Of a stretch of DNA of 64,000 bases, positions 11,396-21,350 are shown in pieces. Numbering within the stretch: the first letter of the stretch is position 1; each line of letters starts with the position of its first letter. The position numbers were made by a program, and so were the translations under genes. The DNA is from Filosporella fistucella (Eukaryota > Ascomycota > Leotiomycetes > Helotiales): positions 4,650,001 through 4,714,000 of the forward strand of contig JAQJZZ010000010.1 in the NCBI GenBank assembly GCA_030077755.1. The letters are read 5' to 3'. Below the pieces are notes generated by a model. That model did not search any database, was not told the DNA's origin, and worked only from the letters and a program-made list of their open reading frames with translations.

Positions 11396-13005
11396 ATGGA
11401 TCACAATTTTCCCATACGGGCTGGAAGTAATTCGCAGCCTCCGAATGTTACATCCAATATTCAGTTGCATCCTGGGCCTGATCTGTTGATGCCAAACCCT
11501 GTTGGAAATCAGGGTTCAAGGTATGGCCTTCAACCATTTCAAGTTTAGATATCGCACTAATAGCTTCAGATCTTCAGACTCCACATCTGCAGCTGCCAAC
11601 GAGACGCCTCCTTATTCCGAAGATATAGTCGCTAGTGGATCTGAATGGCTTTCTGCTAGTGACGATGATTATGGATACGAGAGTGAGGGGACAGACTATT
11701 CCGATGGTAATGATTATGACGACCCAAACTACCAAAGTGAAGACCCAGATGCGTTACCAAGTGTGGGCGAGATGATTGTTGCTGAATTTGGTCATGATGA
11801 GGGGTTCGCGAGCGAGGAGGACCAGGATATGTTTGACGATGGTTTATATGAGAGTAGTGATGATTCTGACGAATCTGATCTGAATAGTGAGACGATCAGC
11901 AATTGTGACCCTGTATACGATTCAGAAGAAGCCTCTGGGTATGGAACACAGAATCCTGGTTCGGATCTAAACCAGGCATCATCCAGCGTTTCCAACGAAT
12001 ATGTTGAAGCTGAGGATGATTCTTCGGAGGATGACTATGGGGAAGGCCCATCTATGACCAGAGCTGGCACCCAAAATTCAGAGCCACCAAACTTGGTTGA
12101 CAGCGTCAATGTCGAATCTCTGTCACCTGACACTGTAACAGACCGACCAAAGACGATTCGAGAGCTTGAGCACGTTGATTTGCATCTGCGGAGACAAGGC
12201 AAAGAATTACGCCAACGACGCTTGTCAGCCACAGAAATAGAGATGCAGATCATTGATCTACAGAAACAGCTCTTGGAAGCAAGGGATAAGGTCCAAGAGG
12301 TGGAGGGCTCTCTCATCGCAGCCGAACAAGCAAAAGAAATAGATCTACAAACGGCTGGGTTGACATCGGCGCTTTGGGAAGCCTATCAACATTTCTGCGA
12401 ATCGCTCTTTCCACGGTTTGGGCTGAGAGAGGGGTTCTCAATTACCTGTGATGAACCCCATAACAATTCTTACATTGACTATGATCCCAAGTTTCAAATT
12501 TTCAAGGACGCTGTGGAGATAGATTACAACAGCTGCAACTTTAGATGTGAAGCGATCATAGTTCCCAGACGCACCTGGAGTCTTGGGGAATGGCACACCG
12601 ACTCTGGAAATGTCGTCGAATTTTTCCCTGTCAGACCCATTGAGCAGGTTCCAGGCGAGGAAGTCGACACATGGGAAGAATTATTTGTAAAGTCTCCTGA
12701 ATCCACCATTCCCAACCAACTCAACACCAGATATACTGACAAACTTCTAGCCCGAGCTCTATAGTCTCGCCATCGAAGCAGCAAGGTCTGGTTCTGCAGC
12801 CGCAATGGAAATTCTCGTCAATCTGCCTCACCAACAATCACCGCTTCTAGGCTGGCTTTTCGAATATGAGTTCGATGATATGGAGAAAGATAACCCGATT
12901 ATCTCTCGCAGATGGAAGTTCAAGTCTGCACATAGAATTGATAAGCCTATTGAGCTGGAAGAGAAAGAGATGCTTATCAAGTACTTCTTTGATCGTGGTC
13001 AATAG
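11396..13005 (+). CDS. Acidic, coiled-coil hypothetical protein
   Basis: Exons 11396-11520, 11570-12686 and 12751-13005 give 498 aa; both introns have good borders (the first with a CACTAAT branch site). Residues 1-40 are polar. Residues about 45-200 are strongly acidic and serine-rich (runs of D, E, S and Y). Residues about 230-285 are a charged helix (QRRLSATEIEMQIIDLQKQL) likely to form a coiled coil. The C-terminal 180 residues look folded (FPRFGLREGFSITCDEP, RRTWSLGEWHTDSGNVVEFF). I do not recognise the family. The acidic stretch suggests a nuclear or chromatin partner, but that is a guess. Confidence 0.75.
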
Positions 13006-13405
13006 TAACTGGATCTGGATTGGTGACGTGTTTTTGGAGCTGAATTATACACAGTGGGAATAGTGTGGAAACGATCACATGCGTGTTGAGTAATGAATAT
13101 CCGTCACGAACGAAGCCTCTAGAAACTGGAAATTTACCTTGTCCAAATATACTTAACTCCCGAGCCTGACCAATTCTTTGACCTGCCCACTTTTCTCCCA
13201 GAATATCATATATGTAAGGCTTGTTCTGCGGGAGATAATCTGAAATGTCTCAGAATAGTTACCTTCCATTCAAGTCTGCGCCCCCTCCTCTCTCCCCCTT
13301 TTACGAAGGTTCTGAGATGTTCAATAGCAGATATCAATCTTCTAATAGCACTTCAACGCGTACTCGATACTTGGCAGACGGCCCTTGTATTCATATCCCT
13401 GCCAG
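13006..13405. other. Convergent intergenic region
   Basis: The 3' ends of the acidic protein gene and the bZIP-like gene face each other here. A short plus-strand frame beginning at 13245 overlaps the bZIP-like gene and has no supporting signal. Confidence 0.45.
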
Positions 13406-14860
13406 CTACATTAGAGCATACTCAAATAGCTGCGCTTCTTCGGCTGTACTGTATTCAACAGTGCTCCCTGTTTTGGGATGTCCTTTATAGCTGCCCGCAG
13501 ATATCTGCGTTCCCATTGCAAGTGGGCTCTGGCCGAAGACATCAGGAAACTGCATGATCATAGCACCACTATACTTCCAATTTTCTAAACTTAGAAAGTC
13601 GTGGGTAAAGCTTTCTGAGAAGATGTAACGTCCTCCTGAGATAAGGTATGCCTGGGAACATTCTAAGACAGTGCTGAACGATATAGAATGCGAAAACCAA
13701 GTCCAGAAATCGTTCGTTAAGTGTATCTTCTTAAGACGGTCTCGCAACTGAGGTCTGCCTGCTGTTAGAAACAAGGGAACTGATTTCGGGTGTTAAACAA
13801 TACGAAACTTACTGTGGAATAAAGTCCTTGACAGAAACTGAATCCCGCGAACAGTTGCGCTGAGGTCTATCAGATGTTAGTCCGCATTATCAGAGCGAAA
13901 TATAATTCAAAGTCCAGTACCTTGCATTAGGATCAAGCCATAGAGGGACAGATGTCCCATGGATTATAAACTAAGCAATAGCATATCGTATCAGTTGACC
14001 CGCGACATGAGGAAGAAAATTCAGCTTACCATGGACATCCGATAAATTTTTCGCAAATGAGCCAGGCGCACTATAGCAGAGCAGTTATAATACAACCTTT
14101 GATCTATGCCTGACAGTATTGTCCACAGAGGGCATGATTTCCCGTAATGTGTCTGAAGAACGGAGTCCCATCCATCAACTATACCTCTAACCAGGAGATC
14201 TTCATTTGCGAAGTGGTCTTTATTGACGAGATTGGTTCCACGTAAACTGTAAAGCATACGTAAAATATCCTCAAATTTGCTGGTTTGTTCCCAGTTCGAA
14301 CGGCTTGAGGCATCCAGAGCTGTACTATTGTTTATAGGAATTTGAAAAATGGGATCACTTGAGTTCGGGGGGATATCGGAAAGTGATGTGGGTAAGATTG
14401 GGACGATAACTTGTGAAGGGGTAAGCCAGTTGGCTGCATCTACATGACTGCGATTTTCGGTGGTGTCCATCCACTGTAGGCTGGTGGAAACGTTGCTGGC
14501 TACGTATAACGGCTGGGGAACAGGACATGATTCAAGGGCTAGAACAAGATGAGTATCAAGATTTGACAATGGAATGTTTAACCTACGAAATTCTGCAAGA
14601 GGTTTGAACTGCACGTGATCTAGTGATTTGTGACTTTGTTGTATAGTAGCAATTTCGGTCTCGAGCTTGACAACGCGACCTGACAGTTCCACCACCAGCT
14701 GTTCCAATGCCTGGATGCGTGACCCCAACGTTTTGTGACTTTCAGCAGCCGTTTTTTTCGCGGCCCGATCTATTTCTCGTTTTCTTTTGCGCTCTTCAGG
14801 CTTCAAAACTCGCCCATTAGCCCATGTCCCAGGCGCCCTAAGCGTTGAGTCGCTGGGCAT
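13406..14860 (-). CDS. bZIP-like transcription factor with DUF3425-type C-terminus
   Basis: Exons (minus) 14860-14030, 13970-13921, 13866-13813 and 13754-13406 give 427 aa. Residues about 20-75 carry a basic stretch (EERKRKREIDRAAKKTAAE) followed by a heptad region (LGSRIQALEQLVVELSGRV). The C-terminal part reads VKDFIPQPQLRDRL then NDFWTWFSHSISF across spliced exons, the pattern of fungal bZIP/DUF3425 regulators; this also fixes the third intron's acceptor at CAG/ACC. The basic region lacks the usual bZIP Asn and Arg (N-x2-A-x2-S/C-R), so DNA recognition may be altered. It diverges from the FAD monooxygenase at 15498 and is a candidate regulator of it. Confidence 0.8.
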
Positions 14861-15029
14861 AATAGCGGCTGTAACCTAAAAGGCAGAAGTAGTCATGCAG
14901 GAATAGTTACGTGACTTCCGAAGTAGGTTGGATGACTGCTGTTTGTGCAAGGTATTCGTTCATAGAATAGATGACGTGGCTGCATGCATGGGGAATTCAG
15001 ACGGATCCCTAGTTGTGCCGTATGAAGAT

Positions 15030-15042
15030 GTGCGACTCGCAC
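15030..15042. promoter_or_regulatory. Palindromic site, copy 1 (GTGCGACTCGCAC)
   Basis: GTGCGA and its exact inverse TCGCAC are separated by one base. The same 13 bases recur at 15146. Candidate operator for a dimeric regulator. Confidence 0.5.
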
Positions 15043-15145
15043 AAGTACATATATACAACCCGAACTTAGGTAACTAGTGTTTGGTGTGCTTGCAATAGGG
15101 GTTTAGCTACGCCCCTGAGCAACAAGATTCGAGATGTTAATATTT

Positions 15146-15158
15146 GTGCGACTCGCAC
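15146..15158. promoter_or_regulatory. Palindromic site, copy 2 (GTGCGACTCGCAC)
   Basis: Identical to copy 1, starting 116 bp after it, in the same orientation. Both copies are preceded by T and followed by RAG. Confidence 0.5.
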
Positions 15159-15431
15159 GAGGCCTCGGGTACAGTCAGCTCACCCTACTTTCATATCATA
15201 AGGAACCAGGATGAAGGTAGCATTTATCGTTGGTTGGTCGGGGTAATGGAAGACAAATCCTGTCTTATAGGTAAGTGATAAATGTACTTTGTATGCGCCG
15301 CAAAGAAAGATTCAGCTTCGTCGTCTTTACTCTAATTATCTCTAGCTTCCATGGCGAATACATGAGACGACCCTGCTAAGGACCCATCTGTTCAGATCCT
15401 CCCTGGAACTATTGTGGTGGTTAGTGGAGTA

Positions 15432-15437
15432 TATAAA
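15432..15437 (+). promoter_or_regulatory. TATA box of the FAD monooxygenase
   Basis: TATAAA within GAGTATATAAAGTG, 66 bp upstream of the ATG at 15498. Confidence 0.5.
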
Positions 15438-15497
15438 GTGAATTTCAATGCCTTGGTCCTCCCACCTTCATCGTTCTATCACTTCGGCTGAACAAAA

Positions 15498-16874
15498 ATG
15501 CAATTTCGAATCATCATTGTGGGGGCAGGTCCTGCTGGTCTGATAGCTGGGCACGCTCTTCATCAAGCCGGAATCGACTTCACCATCCTCGAGCGCCGAC
15601 CCAATGCTACACCACAGCTCGGTGGCACTGTAGGGCTCTTCCCGCAATCAGTTCGGATTCTGAACCAGCTTGGGTTGATGCAATCGCTCGAAGCCTTGAG
15701 TGCAGGTGCAGTGCACAAGACAAATATAGATGTTCGCACGGGGAATGTGATGGGCAGTAGTCCTTTATTTACTATAGTGAAAGAAACGTTCGTCATCTCC
15801 ATGTTATCTCCCTTATGTACTTGACGGGTGGATGATTAACACGGCTTGTCTAGGCACGGATATCCAGTATTAGCTATCTATCGAACAGATTTGGTCGATG
15901 TGCTTTTCAACCACTTGCCGGAGCGAGAAACCCGAGTACGATTCAACTCTTATGTTACCGATATTGAAACAGGTAGTGACGGAGTTACTGTCCATCTCGA
16001 GGATGGCAGTATCGAGAGAGGTTCGATGGTTATTGGCGCCGATGGCGCCTACAGCAAAACCCGCTCAATAATGCAACGCCTTATCAGAGAGTCATCGCTG
16101 AAGCCTTTGGATACCGCTGATGAGTACCCGATGCTGGCTACTTTCCAGTCACTCGTAGGATACGGGCCAAAAATCGCCGGACTCGAGACAGAGACCTTCT
16201 TTGAAGGACATGGGAAAAGGATCACAACCTTGATCAATCCTAAGAAGGACGGCGCGGTCTTCTTCATTCTGAGACCATTGCCCGAGCCGGCAAAATCAGG
16301 GAAGAAGTATACATTTGAAGACGCAGAAGCAATGGCGAAGGAATGTTCTGGTTTATTTGTGGCGCCTAATCTAAAATTTGAGCAGGTCTGGGCGACTCAC
16401 AAATCTGCTGTTCTTGTGAATCAGGAAGAAGGTCTTGCTCCGAAGTGGCACTGGGGTCGGATAGTCTGCCTTGGAGACTCTGTACACAAAATGACGTCCA
16501 TTTCAGCACTGGGACTGAATACTGCAATACAAGACGACGTGGTACTTGTTAATGAGTTACGCTCTCTCCTCCACATCGATTCAAATCCCTCTAAAGCTGC
16601 GCTCGAGGGAGCATTCTCGCGGTTCTACAGTTCTCGTTTGGAGGGCACCAAGAAGGCTCTCGCCGATTCTGCGCTGGTGGTAAGAGCTGTGACGTGGAGT
16701 AGCTGGTTCTATCAAGTCCTCGATCAGTATGTACTTCGCTTCTTAGGAGACCCACTTGTCTTCAAGTTGATAGCATGCCCTACATTCCAGAAGAGCCAGA
16801 TTCTTGATTTCATACATATCGAGGACGACAAGAATGGCGTTCTGCCATGGAAAGTTCCTAATCCTGTAAAGTAG
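15498..16874 (+). CDS. FAD-dependent monooxygenase (PaxM-like)
   Basis: Exons 15498-15787 and 15854-16874 give 436 aa; the donor GTTCGT is weak but the join restores KETHGYPVLAIYRTDL. The Rossmann motif GAGPAGL is at residues 8-14, the DG motif is in GADGAYSKTRS, and the FAD-ribityl motif is CLGDSVHKMT. The C-terminal region with TWSSWFYQVLDQYVLRF and GVLPWKVPNP resembles the membrane-associated tails of PaxM-type enzymes that epoxidise or hydroxylate secondary metabolites. The segment after GDSVHKMT (SISALGLNTAIQDD) departs from the usual NTGQGAN-type string. No polyketide, terpene or P450 gene is nearby, so the substrate is unknown. Confidence 0.92.
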
Positions 16875-17843
16875 ATGATCTATGACAGGCAGAGTCTAAT
16901 CACTAGAGCGCACTTGGAGGTGGAGGGTTTGGATGAAAAGGAAATTTTAGTACATGAAATTTGACTTTTACACCTTGTTATTTCATTTCCCTATATATCT
17001 CTCATGTCTGCCGATACTTTGCCTTCACGAATCACTATCTAGTTATTTCTTTTCGTATCTTACCATTCATATCTTTGCACCTCTATTTGTTGCCAATTTT
17101 TCTCCGGAATTTCAACAAGAAAGAAGTGACAGAAGGAGAACTTGGTAGGTTGTTGAATTCTCATATGTAAGAAAGACTACCTCAATTAGTCTATCTTATT
17201 TTCTAGTCTCTAATCATCGCAATCGATCAGTAACTGCGTCATTCATTTCTAATTTCCACCATACTCGAATCCAAGATTTCAGTAGAGCCAGTCGGACCGT
17301 TCCAGCTTCCAACTATTTACTTGACCTTTCCCCGATTCATTTATAGAACCTTTTATATTTTCTATCTCTTCAGAGATAAAAGCTCTTGAACTAGCTTCTT
17401 ATAAGAGATATATACTGGTATTCTTTGAAGTCTCCCTCAACAAGATTGGAACACCGCAGCCTTGCTTCCAATTCAAGTAGAATTTGATTCGTCAGCATGC
17501 TCACCAATCGCTCCGCTGCTGTTCCATTAATGAACCCATTTCTGCATCTCAGGCAGCTTGCATCAACTTCGAAGTGCCAGAGTCCACTAAGCAGTATCCC
17601 CGCACCCCATTAGCTTTTCATTTCATGATCATCGCCCGGCTTTGCGTGGGATTTCTATGCAGTGTCCTTCCGCATGACCGTTCATCCTCTTGTTGAAAAT
17701 GATGCCGTCCTAGCCTTTCATGCTTTTCTCTCTTTCCCCTCTTTTCTCTATTTCAAGATTAATGAAGCTCTTACACTTGTCTTCTTGACTTTGGCCACTA
17801 TCAACTCAATACTTACTATCTCACGCAAACGAGGCTGAAAAGT
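16875..17843. other. Pyrimidine-rich intergenic region
   Basis: Rich in T and C on the plus strand with scattered short frames. Probably the monooxygenase 3' end plus the leader of the next gene. No gene seen. Confidence 0.45.
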
Positions 17844-18670
17844 ATGTCAACCAAATCGACTGCAACAGGGCAACCAGGATCTTCATCAAGACAAAATGAA
17901 CCTTCCTACCAACAGCATACATATGCAAGTAGGCAGCGTTGCAAGCATACTACAGATAATTTCAACTGTACACACTGCAGCAAGCTCGCGAGTTTTCAGG
18001 ATGACAGGAGCGGCAATGCCGCACTACCTGGTCAGGACTTCTTCAAGACAAAAGGTAAATGGCTAATAAAGCAAATCCAGTCCAAATATCGACGGCAGAA
18101 GCAAGAACCGTCAATCAGCAAAATGTTCGTCCCGCTGGAGCAAGCAGATCTCGTGGCAGCTCGAGCTCCTCTCAACAACAGCGTCCTCTCCACGATGAGC
18201 ATCGACCAGAAGCCTCAGCACAACATGCCGAGCAGCACTCCGAGACACTGAGTGAGCTTCCCCAGCGGGGCTCACAGACCAGCTTAGTGCCACGGCCTCA
18301 TGACTCTAGACCCAGAGAGGATATAAATGAGGCAGCTCACCAGAGTAGAGCGATCAGCCCAGATATCACCCCTGAGCGAGTAGAACTCCATGAGCAACCA
18401 GTAACGCCTCCCTCTAGCAACAGCTCTTCTAGCGGTTCAACAGGCGGTGACACGGATCATGTTACAAGCGGACCGACCAGTCAGGGGAGCCCAAAATTAT
18501 GGTCCACACCGTGGGGTTGGGTGCGTGCAAGCCATCCTCCTAGCGACGAGGCGAAAAGGCGGAAAGAGTCAATTTTGACGTATGGAAAGAGTCAATTTTA
18601 CGCTTGTATAAGTGGATTTATAGGGCTCATATTTTCAGGACAAGAGCGCGCTGGGCGCAGGGCATTTTGA
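17844..18670 (+). CDS. Low-complexity hypothetical protein with a broken C-terminus
   Basis: Proposed exons 17844-18030 and 18081-18670 give 258 aa. The 50-bp intron (donor GTCAGG, GGCTAATA branch site, acceptor CCAG) is phase 1 and joins two frames that are otherwise out of register. The N-terminus has a Cys/His cluster (RCKHTTDNFNCTHCSK, C33, H35, C42, H44, C45). The middle is rich in S, Q, P and R. Near the end a 23-bp tandem duplication (18561-18606) shifts the frame. With one copy, the frame would continue to a stop at 18718-18720 and end in ILTSVLYVVIGFLLSIIR, a plausible membrane anchor. As sequenced it ends at GQERAGRRAF. Family unknown; intron not certain. Confidence 0.5.
18561..18606. 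repeat. 23-bp tandem duplication that shifts a reading frame
   Basis: GGAAAGAGTCAATTTT occurs at 18561-18576 and again at 18584-18599, an offset of 23 bp. The offset is not a multiple of three, so the copy number changes the downstream frame. Confidence 0.75.
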
Positions 18671-18720
18671 CAAGTGTTCTTTATGTTGTTATTGGATTTC
18701 TATTATCTATCATTCGCTAA

Positions 18721-19337
18721 AGCAAGATGGTTCGCACTGCAATTATTATCTGTCTCAATGACTCCTACTATCCTAGCACTAATAATTGAAGTACCTCTGG
18801 TTGCAAATTATGTCGTATATCATTATGTGAATGCAATCTGTCTCCGTTGTGCAGTGAGTAAGGCAATGCCAATTTAAAGGTGCTTAGTAGTAGTGAGGCT
18901 AGTTGGCGATGGATTAGGGTGTATAGACGTCCCTGTTCTGGGGTTTGTGTGTGAATGAATACGTAGTATTGTGCCATCCGTGGTAAGCCCAATACAACCA
19001 TTGTCTGGGGCGTCCTTCACATCTTGAATGTAGATTATATTTGAAAGCCATTCAGGTAGGACGAGTTGACGGCCCACGTTGCGAGTATCAAGCATCACTA
19101 CCTATTTCAATGAAAGTTTGAATGAGCATACACTTATATCTGTATTCATCCTTGGCATTTTCTTCTGTCCCGCTCTCACTAATGAAACGTCTTAACTATC
19201 ATTACGACTATAGTTACTCTGTAGATACTAATTTATCAACTCGGTTCCTAGCTCCCAAAAATCTACGGCTGTGATCTCTTTTCTCCTTTCCTAAGCTATT
19301 CGAAAGCTTTATATCAGCAGGTAACCCGATCACTATC
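18721..19337. other. Intergenic, upstream of the 5S gene
   Basis: No gene seen. The short frames here have no coding features. Confidence 0.5.
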
Positions 19338-19456
19338 ACATACGACCACAGACTGAGGAGAATTGGGCATCCCGTCCGCTCTGCCATACACAAGCCTCAG
19401 ATCGGCAGATTAGTAGTTGGGTGGGTGACCACCAGCGAATACCTGCTGTTGTATGT
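19338..19456 (+). rRNA. 5S ribosomal RNA
   Basis: The 119-nt sequence has the conserved 5S elements in order: ACATACGAC at the 5' end, GGGCATCCCGTCCGCTC, then TTAGTAGTTGGGTGGGTGAC with CACCAGCGAAT, and GTTGTATGT at the 3' end. Helix I pairs all nine bases (one G-U). Helix II pairs CTGAGG with CCTCAG. Helix III pairs GGCA with TGCC. The intact pairing argues for a functional gene. The internal pol III control region lies around the GTTGGGTGGGTGACC stretch. It is a single dispersed copy, as is usual in Pezizomycotina. Confidence 0.95.
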
Positions 19457-19472
19457 TTTTTGATTTTTTTTT
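19456..19472 (+). terminator. RNA polymerase III terminator of the 5S gene
   Basis: A run of six T, then GA, then nine T on the coding strand directly after helix I. Confidence 0.85.
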
Positions 19473-20212
19473 GCTAGTGTTTTCGTCGGTTGTGTGGCGG
19501 TGAGTTTGGTGGGGAAAAGGATGAGAAAACGTTGATTGCATTTTCAAGTGAAAGGTCAGAGGATCAAAGTTTTGTGTAGTTGATTATGGAACTTGCTTCT
19601 TTGCAGTATTTAAATTTTACAATTGTTCCTAGGATTTGGAAGTGGGTCGATTTAGAGTCTTACATCCCTGCACTGTCAACATTTGGCTCCTGGCGGCTCA
19701 AATAAGCTCACATGAACATCTTAGCTTCCTGAAAAAATGAGGTGGACTATGGTGATTGTGAATCCGACGATATAAAACATTCCTAAAACTCAGTTTCATA
19801 TTATAAAGTGGTACAGAAAGTTCATTCTCATCTGTATTTAAACATTGTATTCTCAGAGCTCGATCAAATCGATCATTTAAAGTTCATTCTGGACTTATTC
19901 TAAACTTCTTAACCTGAATCAATCGACCACGCCAACTAACGTATCCGCATTCTGTACAAAGAAGCAATGGTATCTATGTCTTTTGAGAGTAGGAGATCTA
20001 TTTCCGGAACGCCAAATTTTCAAATCGTGCCGGCGGGATATGTACAATTGTGAAATGAGTGGAGTCGTACAGTGTGTCTGCTGTATGTCGTTTGTTGAGG
20101 ACTTGAGTGTAGCCTCTGGTGTCTGTCCTAGGACGGCGGAAATCAAATTTCTGGTTGCAAATGTCGTTTCGGATGGAAAATAACAATCAGTTGTCTTGTG
20201 GAGGTTCAATGA
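19473..20212. other. Intergenic, no gene seen
   Basis: AT-rich. Short frames on both strands near 19920-20210 lie just past the AOX stop codon and are most likely its 3' UTR. Confidence 0.5.
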
Positions 20213-21350
20213 TTAGATAACCTCGTCACGTTCCCAGCCTGTAGGCTTGATGTGCTCGATGCCCTTGCCTGGATGTGGCTTGCTAGCATCCTTGTACTCA
20301 CTGACGAATGGATTCGGATCCTCCTTTTGCTTCAAGTTTCCAAGTGTGTGATTGACCTCTCTGTGCTTAGCTTCGTCGGCTCTGATATAAAGGAGCAGAT
20401 CTCTCATGGTTCTGCTACCCTCAGGCATCTTCCAGTAATTGATAGCCAAGTCAGGAACCTTGAAATTGGGATCCGTCCATTTTGGGAGCTTGCCGGCCTC
20501 GAGATCCTGAATGGTGAGAGTATAAGTAAGAACAGCCTCTTCCTCGAGATATCCGACAAATCTGTGGCACGTTCTCGGCGAGATAAGATATGATAAGAAC
20601 ATGCCGTTGAAGAAGACTCCTTGCGCTCCCAATATCATGAACTTCATGAACCAGCCTGGTTCTGCCATCTTCAGGAATGTGAGCAAATGCATACGCTCGT
20701 TATAAGCCTCCTCGAGAAGTGTCTCAATCCATCCATTATCACGCTTCATTCGCCTCAGACTATGTAAATGGCGTAGCATACCGGCTACCATCCCTGGCAC
20801 ACCAGCAACTGATTCGAGGAAGATAAATCGGGTGAGCCACTTCTTCTCGCTCATGCGGTATGGTTTTGTTGCAGCGACGGCATTTGCATCGCCTACTTTC
20901 TTCGTCTCAACGACATCGTGTGAGTATCCAGTTGCTAGATCTGTTCCCCATCTCAACATCCGAATCATAGCCAGAGCCACTCTGTCGGAAAAATCTCTGG
21001 GTTCTCGGTGGGCGAAAGCGATTTTGGACCTCATTGCCTCAGCATCGTATCTACGGGTCACTGTTAGAACCTGTAGAGCACTTGGCACGTAAATTTGCTT
21101 ACGGTGGATGAGGCCATGCCGCCTCGGTCTTGAAGATTTGTCCATGCTCGGGTTCGGGGAAGTAATCTCGAAGGCGGGTTGCGGGAGTAGTGGAGAATTG
21201 TCGACGACATTGCTGCAGACCCGTGAAGTGAAGACTCGAGTGTGTCGTTGACAAACACTGAGATTGAGAAAAGCTAGCTACAGCTTTGGATAGTTGAGAA
21301 GCTGTCTGCTTCGACAGTGGAAGCTTTGCTGACACTCTTGTTACGTACAT
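20213..21350 (-). CDS. AOX1: Alternative oxidase, mitochondrial
   Basis: Exons (minus) 21350-21103 and 21050-20213 (52-bp intron) give 361 aa, close to the usual fungal length. The first ATG in frame is at 21350. The N-terminus is a mitochondrial presequence ([15 protein letters not shown], then [17 protein letters not shown]). The di-iron ligands are all present: [33 protein letters not shown] and [12 protein letters not shown]. The two membrane-bound hydrophobic helices lie around GMVAGML and [17 protein letters not shown]. The enzyme takes electrons from ubiquinol to O2, bypassing complexes III and IV. I looked for the paired CGG elements known upstream of Neurospora aod-1 and saw no clear pair. 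Confidence 0.97.

Larger units (their letters stand above)
14861..15497. promoter_or_regulatory. Divergent promoter, bZIP-like regulator / FAD monooxygenase
   Basis: 637 bp between two start codons. It contains two copies of a 13-bp palindrome and a TATA box for the monooxygenase (listed separately). Confidence 0.65.
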
